The position numbers were made by a program, and so were the translations under genes. Of a DNA stretch of 64,000 bases, positions 25,593 through 34,827 are shown in pieces; position 1 is the stretch's first letter, and the number at the start of each line of letters is the position of its first letter. The notes beneath the pieces are model-generated. The model was not told the DNA's origin, made no database searches, and saw only the letters and a list, made by a program, of their open reading frames with translations. The stretch lies in assembly GCA_019115125.1 (NCBI GenBank), contig DXEG01000003.1, positions 30,907 to 94,906 of the forward strand, read 5' to 3'. Source of the DNA: Candidatus Blautia faecipullorum. Lineage in GTDB: Bacteria; Bacillota; Clostridia; Lachnospirales; Lachnospiraceae.

Positions 25593-26615
25593 ATGGCGGC
25601 GACAATGAAAGATATAGCCCGGAAAACCGGACTTGGGCTGGCTACGATTTCTTCTTATTTTAATGGCGGCAATGTCAGAGAGAAAAACCGGGAAAAAATT
25701 GAAGAGGCTATCCGGGAGCTTCATTATGAAGTGAACGAGGTAGCCAGAGGGCTGAAGACAAACGCCACCAGAACGGTGGGCGTAGTGATCCCGGAGCTGA
25801 ACAATATTTTCTGCGCGGAGATCATCACGGAGATGGAGGATATCCTGCGGAACCATGGCTACGCCACCATTGTATGCGACTGCCGGACGGACAGGAAGCT
25901 GGAGCGGGAGGCCGTCGAGTTTCTGGGAAGAAAGCGGGTGGACGGCATCATCAATATGCCTGTGGACACAGAGGGCCGCCATCTGAAAAAATTTCTGAAA
26001 ACAGGTAAGCCGGTGGTGCTCATAGACCGTAAGATTCAGGGAGTCTCCTGTGACAGTGTGCTAGTGAATAATGAAAAAGCGGCGGAGGACGCCATGGAGC
26101 TTTTTTTCCGCAGCGGCCACAGGAAGGTAGGGATCATCGGAGGTCCTGTGGAGATATCCACAGCGCAGGAGCGTTTCCTGGGATTTCGCAGGGCATATGA
26201 AAAAGCCGGCTTTTCACTGGATGAATCTCTGATCTGCCGGGAGGATTACACGATCCAGGGAGGAGTTCAGGGGCTGGAAAAGCTGGTGGAGAGAAATCCG
26301 GACATGACGGCGGTATTTGTGACTAATTATGAGATGACCATGGGGGCGGTGATCGGATTAAATGAGCTGGGAATACAGGTGCCGGAACAGCTCTCGGTGA
26401 TCGGCTTTGACAATCTTCAGTTCGCCAGAGCCTGCAGTCCAAAGCTTACGATCGTAGCCCAGCCTACGGTGGAGATTGCCAGAAAAGCCGCGGGGATCAT
26501 GCTGAAACGGCTGGAGGAGGGCGTGGGGGAAGGCGCCCCGGAGTATCTCACCGAGAAGCTGAATACAGAGATCATTATGGGGAAATCGATACGCTGCATC
26601 AATGAGGAAAAGTGA
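25593..26615 (+). CDS. LacI-family transcriptional repressor
   Basis: 340 residues. The N-terminal helix-turn-helix (MKDIARKTGLGLATISSYFN, residues 5-24) and hinge region precede a periplasmic-binding-type effector domain (about 60-335; starts TVGVVIPELNNIFCAEII). It is most likely the local repressor of this cluster, binding the GAAACGTTTC operator at 24597, with a sugar or sugar phosphate as inducer. It lies 71 nt after the aldolase and 54 nt before the kinase, in the same direction, so it controls its own expression. Confidence 0.92.
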   Translation: MAATMKDIARKTGLGLATISSYFNGGNVREKNREKIEEAIRELHYEVNEVARGLKTNATRTVGVVIPELNNIFCAEIITEMEDILRNHGYATIVCDCRTDRKLEREAVEFLGRKRVDGIINMPVDTEGRHLKKFLKTGKPVVLIDRKIQGVSCDSVLVNNEKAAEDAMELFFRSGHRKVGIIGGPVEISTAQERFLGFRRAYEKAGFSLDESLICREDYTIQGGVQGLEKLVERNPDMTAVFVTNYEMTMGAVIGLNELGIQVPEQLSVIGFDNLQFARACSPKLTIVAQPTVEIARKAAGIMLKRLEEGVGEGAPEYLTEKLNTEIIMGKSIRCINEEK

Positions 26616-26669
26616 GATCTGGAGAAATGCGGTGGCCGATAATTCTCCAAGAACAAAGAGGTTGAAAGG

Positions 26670-28181
26670 ATGAAATCATACTTATTAGGAATTGATATTG
26701 GGACGAGTGCCTGCAAGGTGGCTGTTTTCGACAGAAACGGGAAGGTTCTGGCCGCCGAAAACGGCGATTATCCTGTTTACTATCCCCGGGAGGGCTGGGC
26801 GGAGCAGAATCCGGAAGAATGGTGGAAGGCCGTCTGCGGGGCGGTGCGCCGGACAGTAGCGGCCGCCGGGATCGATGCCGGGGAGATCGCGGGCGTAGGG
26901 ATTGACGGACAGAGCTGGTCGGCCATTGCCGTTGACCGCGGCGGGAAGGTCCTGACAAATACTCCCATCTGGATGGACACCAGAGCCCAGTCTATCTGCG
27001 ACAGACTCAATGAAGAGATCGGAGCGGAGGAGATTTTTAAGGTGGCGGGCAACTCCCTCCAGCCTTCATACACGACGGCGAAAATCCTCTGGTACAGAGA
27101 GAATCTTCCGGAGGTTTATAAGAATATTTACAAGATCCTTCAGTCCAACAGCTACATCGCCTTTAAGCTCACAGGGGAAATGACCCAGGATGTCTCTCAG
27201 GGCTACGGCCTCCACTGCTTTGATATGAGGAAGGGCTGCTGGGACGAAGAAATGTGCGGCCGTCTGGGAATTCCCCGTGAATTTCTTCCGGAGATCTGCG
27301 CCTCCGACAAGATCATAGGCACTGTGACAAGGGAGGCGGCTCTGGAGTCCGGGCTGGCGGAGGGAACTCCCGTGGCGGCGGGCGGTCTGGACGCGGCCTG
27401 CGGAACTCTCGGCGCCGGAGTGATCCATCCCGGGGAAACCCAGGAGCAGGGCGGCCAGGCCGGAGGAATGAGCATCTGCACAGAAGAATACAAGGCGGAT
27501 CCCAGGCTGATCCTTGGGTTTCATGTAGTTCCCGGACAGTGGCTCCTTCAGGGCGGCACCACCGGAGGCGGCGGAGTGATGCGGTGGTTTGAAAAGGAGT
27601 TCGCGGATTATGAGAGACTGAAAAAAGAGGAGACGGGAGCTTCTTCTCTGAATCAGCTTAATGAGATCGCGGAGAAGACGGCCCCAGGCTGCGACGGCCT
27701 GGTGTTCCTGCCCTATATGGCAGGGGAGCGCTCGCCCATCTGGAATCCATATGCAAAGGGCGTATTCTACGGACTGGACTTTTCTAAGACCAAAGGACAT
27801 ATGGTGCGGGCCTGTATGGAGGGCGTCGCGCTCTCGCTGAGGCATAACCTCAGTGTGGCGGAGGAAGCGGGAGCCCGGGTGAAGGTTTTAAGAGCCATGG
27901 GCGGCTCGGCAAACTCTCTTCTCTGGACACAGATCAAAGCGGATATTACCGGAAAGCCCATTGTGGTCCCTGCCTCTGATACGGCCACCACTCTGGGAGC
28001 GGCTATCCTGGCGGGAGTAGGGACTGGCTTTTACCGTGATTATGAGGAAGCGGTAGGACTTACGGTATCAGAAACCAGAAGACATGAGCCAAACAAAGAC
28101 AACCGGGAAATCTATGACAGAACCTATGAGACATACCTGAAGCTTTATCAGGCCCTGGAGCCTTTGATGAGCAGACAGTGA
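26670..28181 (+). CDS. FGGY-family carbohydrate kinase (xylulokinase-like)
   Basis: 503 residues, two actin-like ATPase domains. N-terminal phosphate motif LLGIDIGTSACKVAVFD, substrate-side GVGIDGQSWSAIAVD, the ADENOSINE-type motif GGTTGGGGVMRWF and the C-terminal family signature region MGGSANSLLWTQIKADITG are all visible. The closest named relatives are xylulokinases, but the neighbours (polyol-phosphate dehydrogenase, aldo-keto reductase, PfkB kinase, aldolase) suggest it may phosphorylate a sugar alcohol or ketose made from the imported sugar. ATG 26670 has GAAAGG upstream. Confidence 0.9.
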   Translation: MKSYLLGIDIGTSACKVAVFDRNGKVLAAENGDYPVYYPREGWAEQNPEEWWKAVCGAVRRTVAAAGIDAGEIAGVGIDGQSWSAIAVDRGGKVLTNTPIWMDTRAQSICDRLNEEIGAEEIFKVAGNSLQPSYTTAKILWYRENLPEVYKNIYKILQSNSYIAFKLTGEMTQDVSQGYGLHCFDMRKGCWDEEMCGRLGIPREFLPEICASDKIIGTVTREAALESGLAEGTPVAAGGLDAACGTLGAGVIHPGETQEQGGQAGGMSICTEEYKADPRLILGFHVVPGQWLLQGGTTGGGGVMRWFEKEFADYERLKKEETGASSLNQLNEIAEKTAPGCDGLVFLPYMAGERSPIWNPYAKGVFYGLDFSKTKGHMVRACMEGVALSLRHNLSVAEEAGARVKVLRAMGGSANSLLWTQIKADITGKPIVVPASDTATTLGAAILAGVGTGFYRDYEEAVGLTVSETRRHEPNKDNREIYDRTYETYLKLYQALEPLMSRQ

Positions 28182-28251
28182 CGTTTCCTCAGTTGGTATA
28201 GAAATAAAGATAACATAAAAATCATGAGAATACAGTGAAAGGAGCATCATC

Positions 28252-29304
28252 ATGCGTGCAGCAGTAGTAACAGCAAACGAAAAGGTGGAATATCAGGAGA
28301 TCCCGGAGCCAAAGGTGGAAAAAGGCTATGTAAAGATCAAGGTCAGATATTCCGGCATCTGCGGCTCGGATATCCCCCGAGTACTCAATCACGGAGTACA
28401 TTTTTATCCCATCGTTCTGGGACATGAATTTTCCGGAGACGTAGTGGAGGTTGGCGAAGGCGTCACGAAGGTGAAGGTTGGCGACCGTGTTTCGGGAGCG
28501 CCTCTGGTGCCCTGTATGAAATGCAACGACTGCCAGAAGGGAAACTATTCTCTCTGTAAGCACTACAGCTTTATTGGCTCCAGAGAGCAGGGAAGCAACG
28601 CGGACTATGTAGTGGTTCCCGAGCAGAACGCCGTTCCCTTTGACAAATCCGTACCCTATGATCAGGCGGCTATGTTCGAGCCTTCTACCGTAGCGCTCCA
28701 CGGACTGTTCCAGAATGATTACCAGGGCGGCGAGTATGTGGCGATACTGGGCGGAGGAACGGTAGGCATGTTCACCATGCAGTGGGCGAAGATCTTCGGC
28801 TCCAGAAAGGTGGTCGTATTTGACATCAGCGAGGAAAGACTTGAGCTGGCGAAGCGTCTGGGAGCGGACGAAGTAGTGGATACCAGAAAAGAGGACTACA
28901 TGAAAACGGCTATGGAGCTTACCGAAAACAAAGGCTACGGCTTTGTTTTTGAGACGGCGGGCCAGGTTCCCACTATGCATATGGCCTTTGAACTGGCGGC
29001 CAACAAGGCGCATGTGTGCTTTATCGGAACACCCCATGAGGAGCTCAGCTTCACTCCGGCTCAGTGGGAAAATATGAACCGCAAGGAATTCAAGCTTACA
29101 GGCTCCTGGATGTCCTACAGCGCTCCGTATCCGGGAAGAGAGTGGGAGCTGACGGCTCATTATTTCGCTACCGGACAGTTAAAATTCGATCCTGGATTTA
29201 TTTATAAGAAGATTCCTATGAGCCAGGCCCAGGAGGCGTTCCAGTTGTTTAAGACTCCGGGGCTTGTAAAGGGAAAAATTCTTCTGTCAAACGAGGAAGA
29301 CTGA
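28252..29304 (+). CDS. Zinc-dependent polyol(-phosphate) dehydrogenase, galactitol-1-phosphate 5-dehydrogenase-like
   Basis: 350 residues of the medium-chain dehydrogenase family. Catalytic zinc ligands Cys37 (SGICGSDIPRV) and His58-Glu59 (LGHEF); structural zinc cysteines 88, 91, 94 and 102 (PCMKCNDCQKG...LC); NAD motif GGGTVGMF. The SGICGSDIPRVLNHG string is characteristic of GatD, which oxidises galactitol 1-phosphate to tagatose 6-phosphate. The next gene begins 1 nt after its stop, a PfkB kinase that could use that product. The alternative is another alditol or alditol phosphate. Confidence 0.88.
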   Translation: MRAAVVTANEKVEYQEIPEPKVEKGYVKIKVRYSGICGSDIPRVLNHGVHFYPIVLGHEFSGDVVEVGEGVTKVKVGDRVSGAPLVPCMKCNDCQKGNYSLCKHYSFIGSREQGSNADYVVVPEQNAVPFDKSVPYDQAAMFEPSTVALHGLFQNDYQGGEYVAILGGGTVGMFTMQWAKIFGSRKVVVFDISEERLELAKRLGADEVVDTRKEDYMKTAMELTENKGYGFVFETAGQVPTMHMAFELAANKAHVCFIGTPHEELSFTPAQWENMNRKEFKLTGSWMSYSAPYPGREWELTAHYFATGQLKFDPGFIYKKIPMSQAQEAFQLFKTPGLVKGKILLSNEED

Positions 29305-29305
29305 A

Positions 29306-30238
29306 ATGATACTGACAGTGACATTAAACGCCGCCATTGACAAGCGGTATGTGGTAGAAAATATGAAAATGGGAGAGGTGAACCGGGTAAAGGAATGTAC
29401 CTATGTTCCCGGCGGAAAGGGATTGAATGTTTCCAAGCCTGCTTCCATTTACGGCGCCGAGGTGGTGGCCACAGGTTTTGTAGGCGGCCACGCGGGAAAT
29501 TATATCGAGGACGCCCTGACGCCCTTTGGCATCAAAAGCGCTTTTTATCATGTGGAAGGCGAAAGCCGTTCCTGCATCAATATCTGGGATGAGACGAATC
29601 ATGTGCAGACGGAGTTCCTGGAACCGGGCTTCACTCTGACAGAGGAAGATTTTCTGGGCTTTGAAGAAAGGTTCAAAGCTCTGGTAAAGGACGCGGATGT
29701 AGTCGCGATGTCCGGCAGCGTGCCTAAGGGTCTGGACGGAACCGCCTATCAGAGACTGGTTTCCATTGCCAAAGACGCCGGAAAATCGGTGATCCTGGAC
29801 ACCAGCGGGAAGCTTCTTGAGATGGGGATCGAGGCAAAGCCTACGCTGATCAAGCCCAATATCGACGAGATCCGTATGCTCACCGGGAAGTCCTGCAATG
29901 ATATTCAGGAGATCATTGAGGCGGCAAAGGCTATCCACGAAAAAGGCGTGGAGATCGTAGCGGTATCTCTTGGCGCCGACGGTTCTCTCGCGGTGGGAGA
30001 CGAGGGCGTGTTCCGGGCAGTGGTGCCCAGGATCAACGCGGTAAATACCGTAGGCTGCGGTGATTCCATGATCGCGGGCTTCGCTCTCGGCATCAGCGAG
30101 GGACTGCCCCTTGAGGAAACCTTAAGAAGAGCCAGCGCGATCTCAGCCGCGGCAGCCATGCGGGAGGAGACAGGGTTCTTCGTAATGGAGGATATGGAAA
30201 AGCTTCTTCCTCAGATTGAGATCAGCAGAATAGAATGA
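29306..30238 (+). CDS. PfkB-family hexose-phosphate kinase (1-phosphofructokinase/tagatose-6-phosphate kinase type)
   Basis: 310 residues. It opens ILTVTLNAAIDKRY (FruK/LacC pattern TLNPA.D), has the PfkB signature 1 segment VPGGKGLNVS and signature 2 NTVGCGDSMIAGF with the catalytic base Asp253. The usual GAGDS is GCGDS here. Enzymes of this subgroup add a second phosphate to fructose 1-phosphate or tagatose 6-phosphate to give the bisphosphate for the class II aldolase encoded at 24670. The 1-nt gap to the dehydrogenase implies translational coupling. Confidence 0.9.
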   Translation: MILTVTLNAAIDKRYVVENMKMGEVNRVKECTYVPGGKGLNVSKPASIYGAEVVATGFVGGHAGNYIEDALTPFGIKSAFYHVEGESRSCINIWDETNHVQTEFLEPGFTLTEEDFLGFEERFKALVKDADVVAMSGSVPKGLDGTAYQRLVSIAKDAGKSVILDTSGKLLEMGIEAKPTLIKPNIDEIRMLTGKSCNDIQEIIEAAKAIHEKGVEIVAVSLGADGSLAVGDEGVFRAVVPRINAVNTVGCGDSMIAGFALGISEGLPLEETLRRASAISAAAAMREETGFFVMEDMEKLLPQIEISRIE

Positions 30239-30253
30239 AAGGAGATAAAAAAC

Positions 30254-31258
30254 ATGGCAGAATTTATCAATCCGGCCATTGTGCCGAAAGTAACCCTTCC
30301 TTCAGGAGAGGAGGTTCCCTGTATGGGAATGGGAACCTTTGGTTCAGACAGAGTTTCCGCGGAGGATGTGTCCGCCGCTGTGGCGGGAGCTATCCGCAGC
30401 GGGTACCGCATGTTCGACTGCGCCGCCTGCTACGGCAATGAGCACCAGATCGGAGAGGTGTTCCAGGAGGCCTTCCGGGAGGGCGTTGTGGAGAGAAAGG
30501 ATCTCTTCATCATGACAAAGGTATGGAACGACATGCACAGAAAGGTGGAGGAGGCCTGCCTGAAGAGCATCAGCGACCTCAAGTGCGAGTATTTGGATCT
30601 CTATTTTATCCACTGGCCCTTCCCCAACTATCATGCGCCGGGCTGCGACGTAAACTCCAGAAATCCTGATTCCCGTCCCTTCAGCGTGGAGGAATTTATG
30701 GATACCTACCGTCAGTGCGAGGCCCTGGTGGAAAAGGGCGTGATCCGCTATATCGGAATTTCCAATATGACCATTCCCAAGCTGGAAGCGGTTCTTCCGC
30801 TGATGAAGATCAGGCCTGCGGCCTGCGAGCTGGAACTCCACGTATGCTTCCAGCAGCAGGAGCTTTATGATTATCTTGTGGCTCATAATATCCAGCCGGT
30901 AGGCTATATGCCTCTCGGTTCCCCGAGAAGACCTGAGAGAGATATCTGCCCGGAGGATGTGGCGGATCTTCAGCTTCCGGAGATGAAAGAGATCGCAGCG
31001 GCCCACGGCGGCGTGCACCCGGCTCTCATTGCTCTGAAATGGGCGCACCAGAGAGGAGAAATCTCCATTCCTTTCTCTGTACATAACTACGCAAGCAATC
31101 TGAAATGCGTGACAGAGGATCCGCTTACTGAGGAAGAGATGAAGAAGATCGCAACTCTGGAGAAGGGCAACCGCCTTGTAAAGGGCCAGGTATTCCTCTG
31201 GGAGGGGGCAAAGGACTGGCATGATCTCTGGGATGAGGACGGCGTGATCGTAAAATAA
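30254..31258 (+). CDS. Aldo-keto reductase
   Basis: 334 residues, a TIM-barrel NAD(P)H reductase. The catalytic tetrad is Asp55, Tyr60 (FDCAACYGNE), Lys89 (IMTKVW) and His120 (YFIHWPFP). Last gene of the aldolase-led cluster, 15 nt after the PfkB gene, closed by a perfect terminator. Its presence with a mutarotase and a polyol-phosphate dehydrogenase suggests it reduces the imported aldose to the matching sugar alcohol. Family certain; substrate inferred from context. Confidence 0.9.
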   Translation: MAEFINPAIVPKVTLPSGEEVPCMGMGTFGSDRVSAEDVSAAVAGAIRSGYRMFDCAACYGNEHQIGEVFQEAFREGVVERKDLFIMTKVWNDMHRKVEEACLKSISDLKCEYLDLYFIHWPFPNYHAPGCDVNSRNPDSRPFSVEEFMDTYRQCEALVEKGVIRYIGISNMTIPKLEAVLPLMKIRPAACELELHVCFQQQELYDYLVAHNIQPVGYMPLGSPRRPERDICPEDVADLQLPEMKEIAAAHGGVHPALIALKWAHQRGEISIPFSVHNYASNLKCVTEDPLTEEEMKKIATLEKGNRLVKGQVFLWEGAKDWHDLWDEDGVIVK

Positions 31259-31265
31259 AATACAG

Positions 31266-31295
31266 AAAAAAGGCCGGAATCCCCGGCCTTTTTTT
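31266..31295 (+). terminator. Terminator of the aldolase to aldo-keto reductase cluster
   Basis: GGCCGG (31272-31277), loop AATCC, CCGGCC (31283-31288), preceded by six A and followed by seven T. Confidence 0.9.
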
Positions 31296-31314
31296 CTGCA
31301 TAAAGTCCTGCCTC

Positions 31315-31343
31315 TTCCAAATTTCAAAATTGCATGGTACAAT
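31315..31343 (+). promoter_or_regulatory. Probable promoter of the first two-component operon
   Basis: TTCCAA (31315-31320), 17 nt, TACAAT (31338-31343). Confidence 0.45.
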
Positions 31344-31414
31344 GATTTACAGACGCGCAGACATAAAATTCTGGGGCGGGGACTGAAAACAAGACGACAG
31401 GAGACGGCTTTGAG

Positions 31415-33034
31415 ATGTACCGTATATTATTAGTAGACGACGAGATCCTTGTAAGAGACGCGATCAAAGAGAATATTGACTGGGAGGGGCTGGGCTGCGA
31501 GCTGGCCGGGATCTGCGAGAACGGACAGCAGGCGGCGGAGTTCGTGAAGCAGCATCCGGTGGATATTGTGCTGACGGATATCCTGATGCCCTATATGGAC
31601 GGCATGGAGCTGAGTCATTTTCTCCATGACAATTATCCGGATATTGTAGTGGTGATCTTCAGCGGATTTGGAGAATTTGAATACGCGAAAAAAGCAATCC
31701 AGTACAATGTCAGCGAATATCTTTTAAAACCGGTGACGGCTCTGGAGCTAACCCAGGTCATCAATAAAATGAAGGATAAGGTGGACCAGAGGCGAAAAGA
31801 GAAGGCCAAGATGGAGAGACTGACAAAGGCCTCTGAGAGCTACCGCAAAAACGCGCAGATCATTCGATCTAAGGCTATCGAGGCGGTGGTGAACTGCACT
31901 GTAGACGTGAAGACCGGTATCCAGCAGCTTGCAGGCATGGGAATTGAGCTGGCGGAGGGAAGCTGCCGGGTAGCGATGTTCGACATTGATATTTATTCGG
32001 ACATTTATCAGGTGGACACCGTAAAACGTCAGGAAAGCGCCCTGATGGCTTTTGTCCTTTACAATATCAGCGATGAGATCGTAAAGAGAGAGCAGGCGGG
32101 CATCGCTTATCAGGAGGGAGGAAATCATGTCTGCATCCTTTTTCAGGAGAAATGGGGGCGTGATCTGAACGGAAGGACAAAAGAAATCTGCCGGGAGATC
32201 CAGCAGAAGATGCAGGAGGTCATGGGGATCAGCGTTTCCGTGGGGATCGGAAAATGGGTGAGAAAGCCGGAGCAGCTTCTGATCTCTCATGATCTGGCCC
32301 AAAAAGCCATTCAGTACCGTTATCTTCTGGGGGAGGGGCTTCTTCTGGATATGGAGGAGCAGACACTGGAGCAGAATATATCTCTGGAGCCCTTCCTGGA
32401 AGAGCTTGGAGAGGCTGTAAAATCAGGCTCCCGGGAAAAGGCGGAGAAGGCTCTTGACGATATTGAAAACGCGGTCAGAGAAGCTATGGTGGAAAAGAGT
32501 AGAGCGTGTATGTATCTTCAGCAGGTGATCCGTACCATAGACCGTGTCTGTGAGGATGTTTCCGCGGACAAAAGCAAGGTTCTTCAGGGCAGGGATATTC
32601 TGCTCCATCAGGTGACGAAGCAGAAGTCCTTCGGCAGAGCCTGTGGAATTGTCCGTGAGTATGTGATGAAGATGTTTAAGATGCTTACGGATATGAACAG
32701 CTCCAGCGGCCAGCGCCAGGCCAGGCTGGCTGTGGACTATATTCAGAAAAACTACATGGATCCGGATCTCAGCCTGAACAGCATCTGCTCTTATCTGAAC
32801 ATCAGCACCAGCTATTTCAGCACTATTTTTAAAGAAATGACAGGAGAAACCTTTACGGAGGTACTGATCCGCACACGAATGGAGAAGGCCAAGGAACTTC
32901 TGGAAAACACCGCTCTGAAGAATTATGAGATCGCGGAAAAGGTAGGCTTTTCCGATCCTCATTATTTCGGTATTTCCTTTAAAAAAATGACAGGAACAAC
33001 GCCGACAGAGTACGCCAGGGAGAAACGAAAATGA
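31415..33034 (+). CDS. AraC-type response regulator (YesN family)
   Basis: 539 residues. N-terminal receiver domain with acidic pocket VDDE (7-10), phosphoacceptor Asp55 (VLTDILMP), Ser/Lys switch residues in FSGFGEFEYA and YLLKPV. A middle region of about 280 residues is partly helical and resembles degenerate sensory domains of large YesN proteins. The C-terminal pair of AraC helix-turn-helix units (about 440-538) includes LNSICSYLNISTSYFSTIFK and the family ending GFSDPHYFGISFKKMTG. Its stop overlaps the start of the kinase gene by 4 nt. It is likely to activate the ABC transporter operon beginning at 35983. Confidence 0.93.
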   Translation: MYRILLVDDEILVRDAIKENIDWEGLGCELAGICENGQQAAEFVKQHPVDIVLTDILMPYMDGMELSHFLHDNYPDIVVVIFSGFGEFEYAKKAIQYNVSEYLLKPVTALELTQVINKMKDKVDQRRKEKAKMERLTKASESYRKNAQIIRSKAIEAVVNCTVDVKTGIQQLAGMGIELAEGSCRVAMFDIDIYSDIYQVDTVKRQESALMAFVLYNISDEIVKREQAGIAYQEGGNHVCILFQEKWGRDLNGRTKEICREIQQKMQEVMGISVSVGIGKWVRKPEQLLISHDLAQKAIQYRYLLGEGLLLDMEEQTLEQNISLEPFLEELGEAVKSGSREKAEKALDDIENAVREAMVEKSRACMYLQQVIRTIDRVCEDVSADKSKVLQGRDILLHQVTKQKSFGRACGIVREYVMKMFKMLTDMNSSSGQRQARLAVDYIQKNYMDPDLSLNSICSYLNISTSYFSTIFKEMTGETFTEVLIRTRMEKAKELLENTALKNYEIAEKVGFSDPHYFGISFKKMTGTTPTEYAREKRK

Positions 33035-34827
33035 GAAAAAACAGGATCGCCGCAGTGCTTATGGGAAAATTTAAAAGTATACAAAGCGCGGTTTTTGTGG
33101 CTGTTTCCATCCTGATTCTGGGAGCGGTGGGAATTGTCACCGCGGTTTCCATGAGCTTTACCAGAAATACGATTTTTGAGAATTCTTCTCTGTATACACA
33201 GACTATTATACAGCAGATGAACAAGAATATTGATTCCTACATAGATTACATGGAAAATATCGCCTATCTTGTATCCAGCAGCGAGGATGTGCAGTCCTAT
33301 CTTTTTGGAGAGACGGGGGACGCCGCTGCCCGGGAGCGGATCGTCGGACAGTTCGAGACTATTCTGGAAAGCCGGGGAGATATCCTGAATCTTGGAATCA
33401 TAGGGACCGACGGCAGGATGCTTTTAAACAACGGAAGCGAGTCGGTGAATCCGGATCTGGATCTTGACACTCAGGAGTGGTATATCAATGCTCTGAACAG
33501 CGGCGCCGGCGTTTCTCTGACATCTTCCCATGTGCAGCATATCATCAGCGGGGAGAGGCCCTGGGTGATCACCTTGAGCCGGGGGATCCGCAATCTTTCC
33601 TCTGCGGGGGACAAGGAAGGCGTATTTTTTATCGACCTGAATTACGATGCCATCAGCGAGCTCTGCGATGAGAATATGACAGGGAACCAGGGATACGCCT
33701 TTATTCTGGATCCGGAGGGGAATATTGTCTATCATCCCCAGCAGCAGCAGCTCTACAACGAGCTGCAGACGGAGAATATTTCCCAGATTTTAGAGTCGGA
33801 TTCCGATACAGTGCTTACCGGAGAAGGAAATAACGGGAAGCTTTATTCTATTTCCAGATCAGACAAAACCGGCTGGACGGTAGTGGAGTGCGTAAGTGTG
33901 GGAGAGCTTCTGAAAAAGAGCAACCAGGCCCAGAGTATCTATGTACTGACCTCTATCGCCCTTGTGATCGTGGCCCTGTTTTTTTCCAGCTTTATATCCG
34001 GAAGCATCACGCGGCCCATACAGCGGCTCCGGGATTCCATGGCCAGAGTGCAGGAAGGTGATTTTGAGGCGCCGGACGTTGTGGTGGACTCTGAAAACGA
34101 GATCGGAAGTCTGACAAAATCCTTTAACGTGATGACTCACAGGATCCAGGAGCTGATGGAGCAGAATGTCCGCGACCAGGAGGCCAAGAGAAAGAGCGAG
34201 CTGAAAGCGCTTCAGTCGCAGATCAATCCGCACTTTCTTTATAATACCCTGGATTCTATCATATGGATGGCGGAGGGCAAAAAGAATGAGGAGGTGGTTC
34301 TTATGACCGCTTCCCTGGCCCGGCTGCTCCGCCAGAGTATCAGCAATGAGGATGAGGAAGTACCCATCGCTCAGGAGATCGAATACGCCAGAGGCTATCT
34401 TACCATTCAGAAAATGCGCTACAAAGATAAAATGGAATTTCAGATCGACGTAGATCCGGCAATTCTGCATATCAATCTGATCAAGCTTGTTCTGCAGCCC
34501 ATTATAGAGAACGCTATTTATCACGGACTGAAGTATAAGGAAAGCAAAGGGCTTCTGATGGTGAAGGGATTTATGAAGGACGGGAACGCGGTTCTGCAGG
34601 TGATCGACAACGGCGTGGGGATGGACGCCGACACACTTGCCCACATTTACGAAAGGCATAAGGTCAATTACCAGTCCAACGGCGTGGGAGTTTATAATGT
34701 GCAGAAGAGGCTGCAGCTTTATTATGGAAGCGACTATGGAATTGTGTATGAAAGCGAAGCAGGCAGGGGAACCACTGCTACGATCACCATACCGGGCAAA
34801 CAGGAGGGCGGCGGTGAAAAAGTATAA
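33031..34827 (+). CDS. YesM-type sensor histidine kinase
   Basis: 598 residues. Two membrane helices (about 17-38 and 305-325) enclose an extracytoplasmic dCache-like sensor domain of about 260 residues; a HAMP domain follows (SGSITRPIQRL...), then the HisK_5/His_kinase domain with phospho-accepting His401 (INPHFLYNTLDS) and an ATPase domain with IENAIYHGLK, IDNGVGM and GVGVYNVQKRL. ATG 33031 overlaps the regulator stop (ATGA). It is followed by a sugar-binding protein whose start lies inside its last codons, which suggests that binding protein feeds the signal to it. Confidence 0.93.
   Translation: MRKNRIAAVLMGKFKSIQSAVFVAVSILILGAVGIVTAVSMSFTRNTIFENSSLYTQTIIQQMNKNIDSYIDYMENIAYLVSSSEDVQSYLFGETGDAAARERIVGQFETILESRGDILNLGIIGTDGRMLLNNGSESVNPDLDLDTQEWYINALNSGAGVSLTSSHVQHIISGERPWVITLSRGIRNLSSAGDKEGVFFIDLNYDAISELCDENMTGNQGYAFILDPEGNIVYHPQQQQLYNELQTENISQILESDSDTVLTGEGNNGKLYSISRSDKTGWTVVECVSVGELLKKSNQAQSIYVLTSIALVIVALFFSSFISGSITRPIQRLRDSMARVQEGDFEAPDVVVDSENEIGSLTKSFNVMTHRIQELMEQNVRDQEAKRKSELKALQSQINPHFLYNTLDSIIWMAEGKKNEEVVLMTASLARLLRQSISNEDEEVPIAQEIEYARGYLTIQKMRYKDKMEFQIDVDPAILHINLIKLVLQPIIENAIYHGLKYKESKGLLMVKGFMKDGNAVLQVIDNGVGMDADTLAHIYERHKVNYQSNGVGVYNVQKRLQLYYGSDYGIVYESEAGRGTTATITIPGKQEGGGEKV

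Noticed and set aside
34637-34813. Extension of the anchored binding protein into the kinase gene
   Set aside because: This is out-of-frame kinase sequence; GTG 34814 has the ribosome site and starts the membrane helix.
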